NCBI GenBank assembly: GCA_001801495.1 | Contig: MGXW01000046.1 | Location: forward strand, 1-27,181 | Reading direction: 5' to 3' | From: Gammaproteobacteria bacterium RIFCSPHIGHO2_12_FULL_37_34 | Lineage (GTDB): Bacteria > Pseudomonadota > Gammaproteobacteria > DSM-16500 | DNA length: 27,181 bases | In this document: piece after piece, positions 15,746 through 23,302 of the stretch | Layout: every line of letters starts with the position of its first letter | Numbering within the stretch: position 1 is the stretch's first letter | Notes under the pieces: model-generated | Database searches by the model: none | Told to the model about the DNA's origin: nothing | The model's input: only the letters and a program-made list of their open reading frames with translations | Translations under genes and position numbers: made by a program

Positions 15746-16777
15746 TTATAAACCATCCCCTTCTAACCCACGTTTTTCTAAAATCTCACGCAATGTTTTT
15801 AAAGCATGCATTTGAATTTGTCGTACACGCTCGCGTGTTAACCCTACTGCTTGTCCTACTTCTTCTAAAGTTTGCCTATCATATCCACCCAAGCCAAAAC
15901 GGCGACATAATACTTCACGGTGTTTTTCATTTAGCTCTAATAAACATTCTTCTAAACTATCATGTGTATATTGATTAACTAACAATTCGGCTGGATCCAG
16001 TGCATTTTTATCTGCGATAATTTCGATAAGCGGCTTTTGTGTAGCATTCTCACCAACCACTTGGGTATCCAATGAAATAACGTGTTCATTTAATTCCATC
16101 ATTTGTTTCACATCATCAATGGATCGGTCTAAAGCTTTTGCAATTTCATTATAAGTAGGTTCATGTGATTGCTTTTTCATTAATTCGCGTGCGGTTCTTA
16201 AATAAAGATTTAGTTCTCTTAATATGTGAATCGGCAAACGTATCGTGCGCGTTTGATTCATAATGGCACGTTCGATGGTTTGTCGAATCCACCATGTGGC
16301 ATAGGTTGAAAATCGGAAACCACGTTCTGGATCAAATTTTTCTACTGCGCGTAATAAACCTAAATTACCTTCCTCTATTAAATCCGAAAATTCTAACCCA
16401 CGACTATAATACTTGCGCGCTATTTTCACGACCAACCGTAGATTGCTCTCTATCATTTTGCGTCGCGCAGCTTCATCACCTTTTAACGCTAACCTTCCAT
16501 AATAAACTTCTTCTTCTGCTGATAAAAGTGGCGAAAAACCAATTTCTTTGAGATACATTTGAGTCGAATCAAATACTGTATGAGTATCTGATTCGTTTGT
16601 TTTGTTACTAGAATATTTAGATACAGGAATTTTTTTACCTGCACGTTGAGGTATACTACCTTCATCTTTATCGATCATCTCAACATCTAATGATTCATCT
16701 TTATCTTTCACAGATAGTATGCCCTCACTATGCGTTTTGCGTAAAGTATGTTGCCTTTTTTTACAACGCTTCACCAT
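15746..16777 (-). CDS. rpoS: RNA polymerase sigma factor RpoS
   Basis: A 343-residue sigma-70 family factor of the RpoS type, directing stationary-phase and stress transcription. A charged N-terminal ~65 residues precede region 1.2 (DSTQMYLKEIGFSPLLSAEEEVYYGRLALKGD). Regions 2.1-2.4 follow (NLRLVVKIARKYYSRG, DLIEEGNLGLLRAVEKFDPERGFRFSTYATWWIRQTIERAI, each family-typical), then region 3 and region 4.2 (TLEEVGQAVGLTRERVRQIQ). The IGFSPLL and RTIRLPIHI wording separates it from RpoD. It lies 32 nt after surE. In E. coli pcm and nlpD stand between these genes and nlpD carries the main rpoS promoter; both are absent here, so its control must differ. Confidence 0.94.
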   Translation of the reverse strand: MVKRCKKRQHTLRKTHSEGILSVKDKDESLDVEMIDKDEGSIPQRAGKKIPVSKYSSNKTNESDTHTVFDSTQMYLKEIGFSPLLSAEEEVYYGRLALKGDEAARRKMIESNLRLVVKIARKYYSRGLEFSDLIEEGNLGLLRAVEKFDPERGFRFSTYATWWIRQTIERAIMNQTRTIRLPIHILRELNLYLRTARELMKKQSHEPTYNEIAKALDRSIDDVKQMMELNEHVISLDTQVVGENATQKPLIEIIADKNALDPAELLVNQYTHDSLEECLLELNEKHREVLCRRFGLGGYDRQTLEEVGQAVGLTRERVRQIQMHALKTLREILEKRGLEGDGL

Positions 16778-16809
16778 AGTAAATGCCTAACATCTTATTA
16801 TACCAAAAT

Positions 16810-17565
16810 TCATCCTACCTGTAAGGATTGCACCCAACCTGATAATTCATCTAAAACTTTATAATGAGTTAAATCAAGCTGTAAGGGTGTAACAGAAACA
16901 TAGCCCGAATTTACTGCATAAAAATCAGTCCCAGGTCCTGCATCTTGCTCTGGCCCCGGTTGGCCAATCCAATAGATTTTTCTACCACGAGGATCGATTG
17001 CTTTAATCGTAGGTTCTGCTTTATGGCGTGTACCCAACCGGGTTACTTGTATTCCGTGTAATTCAGTAAATGGCAAATCTGGCACATTAACATTTAAAAT
17101 CGTATCAAACGTTAACGGCGTTTCACGTAAACGCTCAACAAGAATTTTTGCGATTTGTGCAGCCGTATCGTAGTGATGACAACGAGGTCCTGCTAATGAA
17201 ACCGCGATGGATGGTAATCCAAGAAAACGGCCTTCCGTTGCGGCCGCCACTGTTCCTGAATACAATACATCATCACTAAGATTAGATCCTTCATTAATAC
17301 CTGAAACCACCATATCAGGGATATCTTTTAACAAACCAGTAACAGCAAGGTGAACACAATCTGTTGGTGTGCCATTGACACTATAAAAGCCATTGCTTGC
17401 AGTCACCACTCGTAAGGGATGCTCCAAACTAAGAGAGTTACTCACACCGCTTCGATTGCGGTCCGGAGCAACAACAGTCACATCGGCAATTTTACCTAAC
17501 ATGTTTGCAAGATGTGTTAAACCCGGTGCATGCACCCCATCATCATTACTAATTAAAATTTTCAT
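16810..17565 (-). CDS. surE: 5'/3'-nucleotidase SurE
   Basis: SurE is a metal-dependent survival-protein phosphatase acting on nucleoside monophosphates in the cytoplasm. The 251-residue product has the metal motif ISNDDG with D8 and D9, the RNRSGVSNSLSLE segment with S39, and VVSGINEGSNLSDDVLYSGTVA. All are canonical. The ATG at 17565 follows an AAAGGG site. It lies 15 nt after ftsB and 32 nt before rpoS, keeping the gammaproteobacterial surE-rpoS neighbourhood in shortened form. Confidence 0.95.
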   Translation of the reverse strand: MKILISNDDGVHAPGLTHLANMLGKIADVTVVAPDRNRSGVSNSLSLEHPLRVVTASNGFYSVNGTPTDCVHLAVTGLLKDIPDMVVSGINEGSNLSDDVLYSGTVAAATEGRFLGLPSIAVSLAGPRCHHYDTAAQIAKILVERLRETPLTFDTILNVNVPDLPFTELHGIQVTRLGTRHKAEPTIKAIDPRGRKIYWIGQPGPEQDAGPGTDFYAVNSGYVSVTPLQLDLTHYKVLDELSGWVQSLQVG

Positions 17566-17580
17566 ATCAACCCTTTCAGA

Positions 17581-17871
17581 TCAAGAAGCCCTGACAACTT
17601 GATAAAATATTTCGTCTTTTTTAATCATGCCCAATTCATTACGTGCTCGTGATTCAGCTGCATCTTGGCTGTTTTGCATGCGTTTTATTTGTAATAACAA
17701 TTTTTCATTATGCAGTTTTAACTGATCATTAATAGCAAGTTGTTGCGTTAGCTTTTTTTTAGTGTATAACAAATCACGCATACCACCTGACTCGAACCAT
17801 AAGTGATACTGAAAAAAAATCAATAACAATATCAATAACAACATGAATACATACAACCGAACATTGGTCAT
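17581..17871 (-). CDS. ftsB: Cell division protein FtsB
   Basis: A 96-residue bitopic membrane protein of the FtsB/DivIC family, part of the FtsQLB complex that activates septal wall synthesis. A short cytoplasmic start leads into a hydrophobic span (residues ~5-22, VRLYVFMLLLILLLIFFQY), then a coiled coil at ~35-70 (KLTQQLAINDQLKLHNEKLL) and the family stretch ESRARNELGMIKKDEIFYQV. The ATG overlaps the eno stop as ATGA. The eno-ftsB pairing is typical of gammaproteobacteria and supports the call. Confidence 0.92.
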   Translation of the reverse strand: MTNVRLYVFMLLLILLLIFFQYHLWFESGGMRDLLYTKKKLTQQLAINDQLKLHNEKLLLQIKRMQNSQDAAESRARNELGMIKKDEIFYQVVRAS

Positions 17872-19166
17872 GGCCCATTACCAACTTTAAGCATAGGCGA
17901 GGGGAAGATAAATTTGGCATAGCTGCCTCGTGCTCCCAATTCTTCTTCAATACGCAATAATTGATTATACTTTGCTACTCGATCACTACGACAAAGTGAT
18001 CCTGTTTTGATTTGACCCGCATTGGTCGCAACAGCAAGATCAGCAATTGTCGTATCTTCTGTCTCTCCTGAACGATGAGAAATAACCGTGTTATAATGTG
18101 CTCGTTTTGCAAGATGAATAGCAGCTAATGTTTCGGTTAATGTCCCAATTTGATTCAGCTTGATTAAAATGGCATTCGCTACATGTTGAGTGATGCCTTG
18201 TTGCAAAAGCTCCGTATTAGTAACAAACAAATCATCACCTACCAGTTGAATTTTGTTACCTAAACGATCTGTTAATTTTTTCCATCCTTCCCAATCTTGT
18301 TCAGCCATACCATCTTCTATGCTAATAATAGGATAATGTGTAACAAGTTTTTCTAGATAATGAACCAGTTCATCTGCAGTCAATATGCGTTTTTCACCAA
18401 CCAAGTGATAATGTCCATCACGATACAATTCATTACTTGCTATATCTAAACCCAAACAAATATCTTTTTGTGGTTGATAACCAGCTTGAATAATGGCAGA
18501 TAATATGAACTCAATTGCTGCTTCCTGATTCGGTAAATCAGGAGCAAAGCCACCTTCATCTCCCACATTGGTATGGTAATGTTTAGCTTTTAATAATTGT
18601 TTTAAGTGATGAAAAACTTCAGCGCCCGCACGCAATGCTTCTGCAAATGATGGCGCACCAATCGGTAAAATCATAAATTCTTGAAAATCTAAATTATTAT
18701 CTGCATGCCGACCACCATTGATAATATTCATCATGGGAATAGGTAACAAATAATGAGTTTGCTTGCCAATATAATCATATAAAGGTTGTTTCAAGTAGCT
18801 AGCAGCTGCTTTAGCAGCAGCCAATGAGACAGCTAATAATGCATTTGCTCCGAATTTTTCTTTATTGCGTGTACCATCTAAAACGCGCATGGTATCGTCT
18901 AATTCTTGTTGTTTTATAACATCAAAACCCTTTAAAGCTTGAGATAATTCATGACGAATATAATGTAAGGCTTGCTGTACGCCTTTACCAAAATAACGTT
19001 TAGACGAGGTATCGCGTAGTTCTAATGCTTCACGTGATCCAATCGATGCGCCTGAAGGCACTGCTGCACGACCAATTTCACCTGTTGTTAAAATCACATC
19101 TGCTTCCACTGTTGGATAACCACGAGAATCCAAGATTTCACGCGCATTAATTGCTTTAATTGCCAT
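17868..19166 (-). CDS. eno: Enolase
   Basis: Enolase converts 2-phosphoglycerate to phosphoenolpyruvate in glycolysis. The 432-residue product carries the full set of family motifs: NAREILDSRGYPTVE, VPSGASIGSREA, VGDEGGFAP, SIEDGMAEQDWEGW, GDDLFVTN, LIKLNQIGTLTET and ISHRSGETEDTTIADLAV. Two ATG codons are adjacent (19169 and 19166). I chose the second because it sits 8 nt after GGAG and gives the standard length. The gene follows hda by 23 nt and overlaps ftsB by 4 nt. Confidence 0.97.
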   Translation of the reverse strand: MAIKAINAREILDSRGYPTVEADVILTTGEIGRAAVPSGASIGSREALELRDTSSKRYFGKGVQQALHYIRHELSQALKGFDVIKQQELDDTMRVLDGTRNKEKFGANALLAVSLAAAKAAASYLKQPLYDYIGKQTHYLLPIPMMNIINGGRHADNNLDFQEFMILPIGAPSFAEALRAGAEVFHHLKQLLKAKHYHTNVGDEGGFAPDLPNQEAAIEFILSAIIQAGYQPQKDICLGLDIASNELYRDGHYHLVGEKRILTADELVHYLEKLVTHYPIISIEDGMAEQDWEGWKKLTDRLGNKIQLVGDDLFVTNTELLQQGITQHVANAILIKLNQIGTLTETLAAIHLAKRAHYNTVISHRSGETEDTTIADLAVATNAGQIKTGSLCRSDRVAKYNQLLRIEEELGARGSYAKFIFPSPMLKVGNGP

Positions 19167-19189
19167 CATGTATACTCCCTGAAACTGGT

Positions 19190-19888
19190 TTATATCTGCA
19201 AAACTTCTTTAATAAATGGTATCGTTAATCGTCGCTGTGCAGCTAAAGATGCTTTATCTAAAGCTTCTAGCGCAGCGAACAACGTATTCATATGTCGTGG
19301 ACAATGTGTTAAAATATATTTTCCTACTTCCTCCGTTAACCCCATACCACGACGATGTGCGCGCATAATCAATGCAGCTAGTTTTTCTGCATCTGTCAAT
19401 GGTTGTAGTGGATAAACAATTCCCCACGTCAATCGTGATACTAAATCTGGCAAATGAAGATGTATCGATTTCGGTAATGTATGCGCTGCGAATAGGATGC
19501 TGCCTCCAGAATCATAGGTACGATTAAATAAGTGAAAAACTGCTTCTTCCCATTCGTTGTGGTGAGCAATCACATCTAAATCATCCAAGCAAATTAATGA
19601 TAACGTTTCTAGCCCATCTAATATTTCTGGAGAAAGTGTTAATAAATTGGCAAGCGGTAAATAGACAGAACTCAACTGTTGCTGAGATGCATCATGACAC
19701 GCAGCTTGTAGAAGATGACTACATCCCTGCCCCCGACCACCACATAAAAAAATGATTCGTTCGCCTTGTTTTTTGACGAGTTTTTTTAGTTCAATCACAA
19801 TTTCTGCGTTTTTTCCAAGATAAAAATTATCGAAAGTAGCTTCATCTTTTAAACTTAAACCTAAGGTTAATTGGGCAGACAAGTTCAT
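19190..19888 (-). CDS. hda: DnaA regulatory inactivator Hda
   Basis: A 232-residue AAA+ protein of the Hda family, which with the DNA-loaded beta clamp stimulates ATP hydrolysis by DnaA and limits re-initiation. The N-terminus MNLSAQLTLGLSLKDEATFDNFY includes the QLTLGL clamp-binding-like motif. It is followed by a degenerate Walker A (CGGRGQGCSHLLQA), an LICLDDLDVI Walker B and the SRLTWGIVYPLQPLTD sensor region. It is far shorter than DnaA and has no DNA-binding domain IV. The frame runs upstream to 19981, but the ATG at 19888 follows AGGGA and fits the family. It lies 13 nt after the DUF2066 gene. Confidence 0.93.
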   Translation of the reverse strand: MNLSAQLTLGLSLKDEATFDNFYLGKNAEIVIELKKLVKKQGERIIFLCGGRGQGCSHLLQAACHDASQQQLSSVYLPLANLLTLSPEILDGLETLSLICLDDLDVIAHHNEWEEAVFHLFNRTYDSGGSILFAAHTLPKSIHLHLPDLVSRLTWGIVYPLQPLTDAEKLAALIMRAHRRGMGLTEEVGKYILTHCPRHMNTLFAALEALDKASLAAQRRLTIPFIKEVLQI

Positions 19889-19901
19889 GTATATCCCTAC
19901 C

Positions 19902-20948
19902 CTAATGTGCCCATTCGTAAACCAACTGGTTTCCACTGCTTTCAGATGAGCTTGGAATGAGTCGCTTACCAATACTCGCATGTTGTTGAAACGTAACCAA
20001 TGAACCCTGAATTAATACAGACAATTTAACACTATTACCCGATACTTGCAAAAGCTGCACCTGCGAAACAGGTGTCAGCTGCTTGAGATAGTGTATCAAC
20101 TGAACTAAATCATCCCGCTGTGTAATATTCGTTACTTCTAACTTTAACCATATGGGTGAGGCATGATCAACCACTTTAACAGTGTATCGTTTGGATAACG
20201 TTTGTCCTACTTCTGAAATAACAGATGAAATAATATGTTTAGCTGTTATTCCAGAAATGGACCAATCCCACTGCTCACCGTTTAAAACGAATTGCCATTC
20301 ACTTTCAAAACCATCATCATGTTGCTGTAAATGACCGATTAATAAAGCATCAGGTGCATATCGTTTACTGACATCCTTTAGTATAGGTAATGATTTTTCA
20401 ATCACGTTATCAACAGAAATACGATTCATATCTTCAACATCCATCATCGGGAAAATAAATGGTAAACCAGTATTTTTAGCTTGCTGCTTCATGTAATCTA
20501 ATATATTCATCGTTGATTCTTCATTACCAATAATCTCCCTCGTATCTTCTTTATCAGTAAAAGCAAGCCACACAAGAATTAAAGGCCTATTCTGACCCCA
20601 AGAAGAAATACCTGCTCGTTTTAATAGTCTATTCACATCATTAATATTATAATGAATCTGCAATAAATATTGCGATGCTGAAGTAGAAGGAATTTGATAA
20701 CTAAATTCTTGTACGTAATACTCCGCTCTTTTTAAGTTTGAATGGATCAATGGATTCTTTTCAATTTGTGCATGACCACTCACTTTCATTAAAACTTGAA
20801 GAAAACCATCTTTAATAGCCTGCTCACGTTCATCACTTGCTTGTGAAGCAACTGCAATTTCAGCCTGATAAAGGCTAGAAACTTTAACTGCTAAGGCTAA
20901 ATGAAAAGGGAAACAGATGAGAACAATCACCACTAACAACTTTTTCAT
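19902..20948 (-). CDS. DUF2066 family exported protein
   Basis: A 348-residue protein with a clear signal peptide (MKKLLVVIVLICFPFHLALA, likely cut near residue 20), so periplasmic or envelope-linked. The mature start, VKVSSLYQAEIAVASQASDEREQAIKDGFLQVLMKVSG, is characteristic of DUF2066, whose function is unknown. Placement directly upstream of hda is a recurring arrangement in gammaproteobacteria as I recall it. It is the first gene of the leftward hda-eno-ftsB-surE-rpoS run and is divergent from the glycosyltransferase gene across 101 nt. Confidence 0.85.
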   Translation of the reverse strand: MKKLLVVIVLICFPFHLALAVKVSSLYQAEIAVASQASDEREQAIKDGFLQVLMKVSGHAQIEKNPLIHSNLKRAEYYVQEFSYQIPSTSASQYLLQIHYNINDVNRLLKRAGISSWGQNRPLILVWLAFTDKEDTREIIGNEESTMNILDYMKQQAKNTGLPFIFPMMDVEDMNRISVDNVIEKSLPILKDVSKRYAPDALLIGHLQQHDDGFESEWQFVLNGEQWDWSISGITAKHIISSVISEVGQTLSKRYTVKVVDHASPIWLKLEVTNITQRDDLVQLIHYLKQLTPVSQVQLLQVSGNSVKLSVLIQGSLVTFQQHASIGKRLIPSSSESSGNQLVYEWAH

Positions 20949-21049
20949 AAAACATGAATCCTGGATTTACGTTGTTTGCCAGCCAATTTTAATCAAACCA
21001 GCCTAATTATATTATTTTATCACTTCCTTATGGCCTGCTACGAGAAGCA

Positions 21050-22771
21050 ATGATAACATCACATATTTATCATCTTGTTTTAAAACGACAAATGACCAAG
21101 TTAAATGCATATCAACAAACTTATTCTTGCTTCATTGACATTCTCTTCTTAAGCATCAGCCTTGGTTGTCTATTTTTTATCCTGCTCGGTACTCGTCCAT
21201 TATTCGTGCCCGATGAAGGCCGATACGCTGAAATTATCCGCGAAATGGTAAATTCAGGCAACTATATCACCCCTTATTTAAATGGGATTAAATATTTTGA
21301 AAAACCCAATTTATTCTATTGGTTAGGTTCACTAGCAGTTTATTTGAATGGGCTCAATCTTTGGTCAATTCGTGGTGTCAATGCCTTACTAGCTTTATTG
21401 GGTTGTTTGTTTACTTATTGGATTGCCTCTAAATGTTACGATCGTGCCACTGGATTATGTGCCGCTCTTATTTTAGGTACAAGCAGTTTGTACTTTGTAA
21501 TGGCTCATATGATCAGCTTAGATTTAACTGTCACTTTTTTTATTACAACCTGCCTTTACACCTTTCTGCTTGGATACCAAGAATTATCGGCTGACAAACG
21601 CAACAACTATTTGTTCATCGCTGCCGCTTGTTCTGCACTCGCCGTATTAACCAAAGGCTTAATTGGCATTATTTTTCCGCTTATGGTGATCGGCCTCTCA
21701 CTCACCTTCATCCGCAAATGGCGCGCGATAAAACAGTTGCCTCTTCTTTCTTGCATCGCGATTTTTCTCCTGATTACTATCCCCTGGCATGCACTCGTAC
21801 AATGGTATAATCCAGAATTTTTTCATTTTTATTTTATTGAACAACATATTTTACGTTACATCACAACAACCGTCGGACATTATCAACCTGTTTGGTATTT
21901 TATTCCTATTTTAATCATCGGTTTTTTTCCTTGGGTAGTATTTCTGCCACAAACTATTACAACTTGTCTATCTTCATGGCGCATGCAGCATCATTCAACA
22001 GCAATATTTTTCTTAGTATGGGCAACCAGCATTTTTCTTTTTTTTTCTTTCTCTAAATCAAAATTAATTCCTTATATTTTGCCCCTCTTCCCACCTTTAG
22101 CTATTTTAGTAGCACGCTATCTTGTCCATCATCACACACATCGGCGGGGTATTAAAATCGGATATATTTTTTTAATTTTTTTCTCAATCGCTATTGCTTG
22201 TTTATTTTATTGGTATACAAAACACATCGTACTACCTTATCCAACAATGGCTGCTCTCTATCTTAATATTGCCGGAGCTTTATTAGTAATCGGCAGTGTT
22301 GTTTCTTATTTATGGATACAACACTCCCAAGTGACACTATCATTTATTACTATCCTTGTAACAATGTGGTTATTTTTATTAATCCTACTTGCTGCAACGC
22401 CTGCCATAGATACCCGCACGATTCAACCGCTCGCTTTTACTTTAAAACCATTATTACAGGCTCATGATGAAGTCATTACTTATAATCAATATTTCCAAGA
22501 TTTACCGTTTTACCTTAAACAACGAGTAAGTATTTTAAATTGGCAAAATGAACTAAGTTTTGGTATGCGCTATCAACACACCAAACAGTGGATGATAAAT
22601 GATGCCGACTTTTGGCAACGTTGGAATAGTAATCAACGTATTTTCGTTGTAATGAGTCTAGATGAGTATGCTCACTTTAAACAAAAACATCCTATTATCC
22701 AAGCTTACTTCATTGACAAAACAATTGCTAATATATTGATCAGTAACAAAAAAAGATCGTATAATGCTTGA
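21050..22771 (+). CDS. ArnT/PMT-like polytopic membrane glycosyltransferase
   Basis: A 573-residue inner-membrane protein with about a dozen hydrophobic spans and a C-terminal soluble part (~450-573). The first periplasmic loop reads RPLFVPDEGRYAEIIREM, holding the acidic DE pair of the ArnT/protein-mannosyltransferase fold, followed by YFEKPNLFYWL. These enzymes move a sugar from an undecaprenyl carrier to lipid A or another acceptor. ArnT itself adds 4-amino-4-deoxy-L-arabinose and gives polymyxin resistance, but no other arn gene is visible, so the substrate is open. The ATG at 21050 follows a weak GAGAAG; an ATG at 21092 is an alternative that removes 14 polar residues before the first membrane span. 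Confidence 0.85.
   Translation: MITSHIYHLVLKRQMTKLNAYQQTYSCFIDILFLSISLGCLFFILLGTRPLFVPDEGRYAEIIREMVNSGNYITPYLNGIKYFEKPNLFYWLGSLAVYLNGLNLWSIRGVNALLALLGCLFTYWIASKCYDRATGLCAALILGTSSLYFVMAHMISLDLTVTFFITTCLYTFLLGYQELSADKRNNYLFIAAACSALAVLTKGLIGIIFPLMVIGLSLTFIRKWRAIKQLPLLSCIAIFLLITIPWHALVQWYNPEFFHFYFIEQHILRYITTTVGHYQPVWYFIPILIIGFFPWVVFLPQTITTCLSSWRMQHHSTAIFFLVWATSIFLFFSFSKSKLIPYILPLFPPLAILVARYLVHHHTHRRGIKIGYIFLIFFSIAIACLFYWYTKHIVLPYPTMAALYLNIAGALLVIGSVVSYLWIQHSQVTLSFITILVTMWLFLLILLAATPAIDTRTIQPLAFTLKPLLQAHDEVITYNQYFQDLPFYLKQRVSILNWQNELSFGMRYQHTKQWMINDADFWQRWNSNQRIFVVMSLDEYAHFKQKHPIIQAYFIDKTIANILISNKKRSYNA
22736..22765 (+). promoter_or_regulatory. Candidate ihfB promoter P1
   Basis: TTGATC (22736-22741), an 18-bp spacer and a perfect TATAAT (22760-22765) lie inside the 3' end of the glycosyltransferase gene. 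Confidence 0.5.
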
Positions 22772-22795
22772 CTTACTTATGTATTGGGTTATAGT
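22768..22795 (+). promoter_or_regulatory. Candidate ihfB promoter P2
   Basis: TTGACT (22768-22773) overlaps the glycosyltransferase stop codon. After a 16-bp spacer comes TATAGT (22790-22795), 48 nt before the ihfB ATG. With P1 it would form a tandem pair. Confidence 0.5.
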
Positions 22796-22842
22796 CAATA
22801 GGACGTTAACTTAATAGTTACGGAGGCTAACGCTAAACGGAT

Positions 22843-23181
22843 ATGTTAATCAAATCACAATTGATCAGTGAACTCGGCAAACATTTTCCTCACCTACCTG
22901 AAAAAGATATTGCTTTAGCTGTTAATCATATTATTGAACATATGAGCAACACCTTAAGTCAAGGTGGTCGCATCGAGATACGCGGATTTGGTAGCTTTAA
23001 TTTGCATTTTCGTCCACCACGTCGTGCGCACAATCCTAAAACCGGGGAGAAGCTAGTCACCAATCCGAAATACGCTGTTCACTTTAAACCTGGCAAAGAA
23101 TTGCGTGATAAGGTCAATGCGAATCGTCATATTCCTATCGAACCTATGACACAAGAAGAAATGGAAGACGAGACAGAATAA
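22843..23181 (+). CDS. ihfB: Integration host factor subunit beta
   Basis: A 112-residue HU/IHF family DNA-bending protein. The core matches IHF-beta closely: MLIKSQLISELGKHFPHLPEKD, then GRIEIRGFGSFNLHFRPPRRAHNPKTGE, with the intercalating proline in the HNPKTG arm, and VHFKPGKELRDKVN. The C-terminus runs about 18 residues past the E. coli protein (94 residues) and ends in an acidic tail, EEMEDETE. In many gammaproteobacteria ihfB follows rpsA; here it stands alone after a glycosyltransferase, with two candidate promoters of its own. The GGAGG at 22822-22826 is 16 nt from the ATG, farther than usual, so the ribosome site is unclear. Confidence 0.9.
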   Translation: MLIKSQLISELGKHFPHLPEKDIALAVNHIIEHMSNTLSQGGRIEIRGFGSFNLHFRPPRRAHNPKTGEKLVTNPKYAVHFKPGKELRDKVNANRHIPIEPMTQEEMEDETE

Positions 23182-23206
23182 GCAAGCCCTCTTGCATTAC
23201 TTTTCT
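23182..23206 (+). terminator. Possible weak terminator after ihfB
   Basis: GCAAG-CCCT-CTTGC (23182-23195) forms a 5-bp hairpin right after the ihfB stop, followed by a pyrimidine-rich ATTACTTTTCTTC. The stem is short and the T tract is interrupted, so activity is uncertain. Confidence 0.35.
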
Positions 23207-23218
23207 TCAGCTACCTTC

Positions 23219-23302
23219 ATAATCTCCGCGTAATATGCGGCGAATAATCTTGTTTATGCGGTGAATAAGGTTTATAATCTCCTTATAATAAGCGAAGATT
23301 AT
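23219..23302 (+). promoter_or_regulatory. Operator-like repeat array before the Fic gene
   Basis: The 84 nt ahead of the Fic ATG are built from repeats. ATAATCTCC occurs at 23219-23227 and 23274-23282, with a shorter ATAATCT at 23244-23250 and the inverse AGATTAT at 23296-23302. CCGCGTAATATGCGG (23226-23240) is a near-perfect 15-bp palindrome with one mismatch. TATGCGGYGAATAA is repeated directly at 23234-23247 and 23255-23268, a 21-bp period of two helical turns. ATAATCT to AGATTAT (23274-23302) can form a hairpin touching the start codon. Autoregulation by the Fic protein's winged-helix end is a reasonable guess. Confidence 0.6.
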
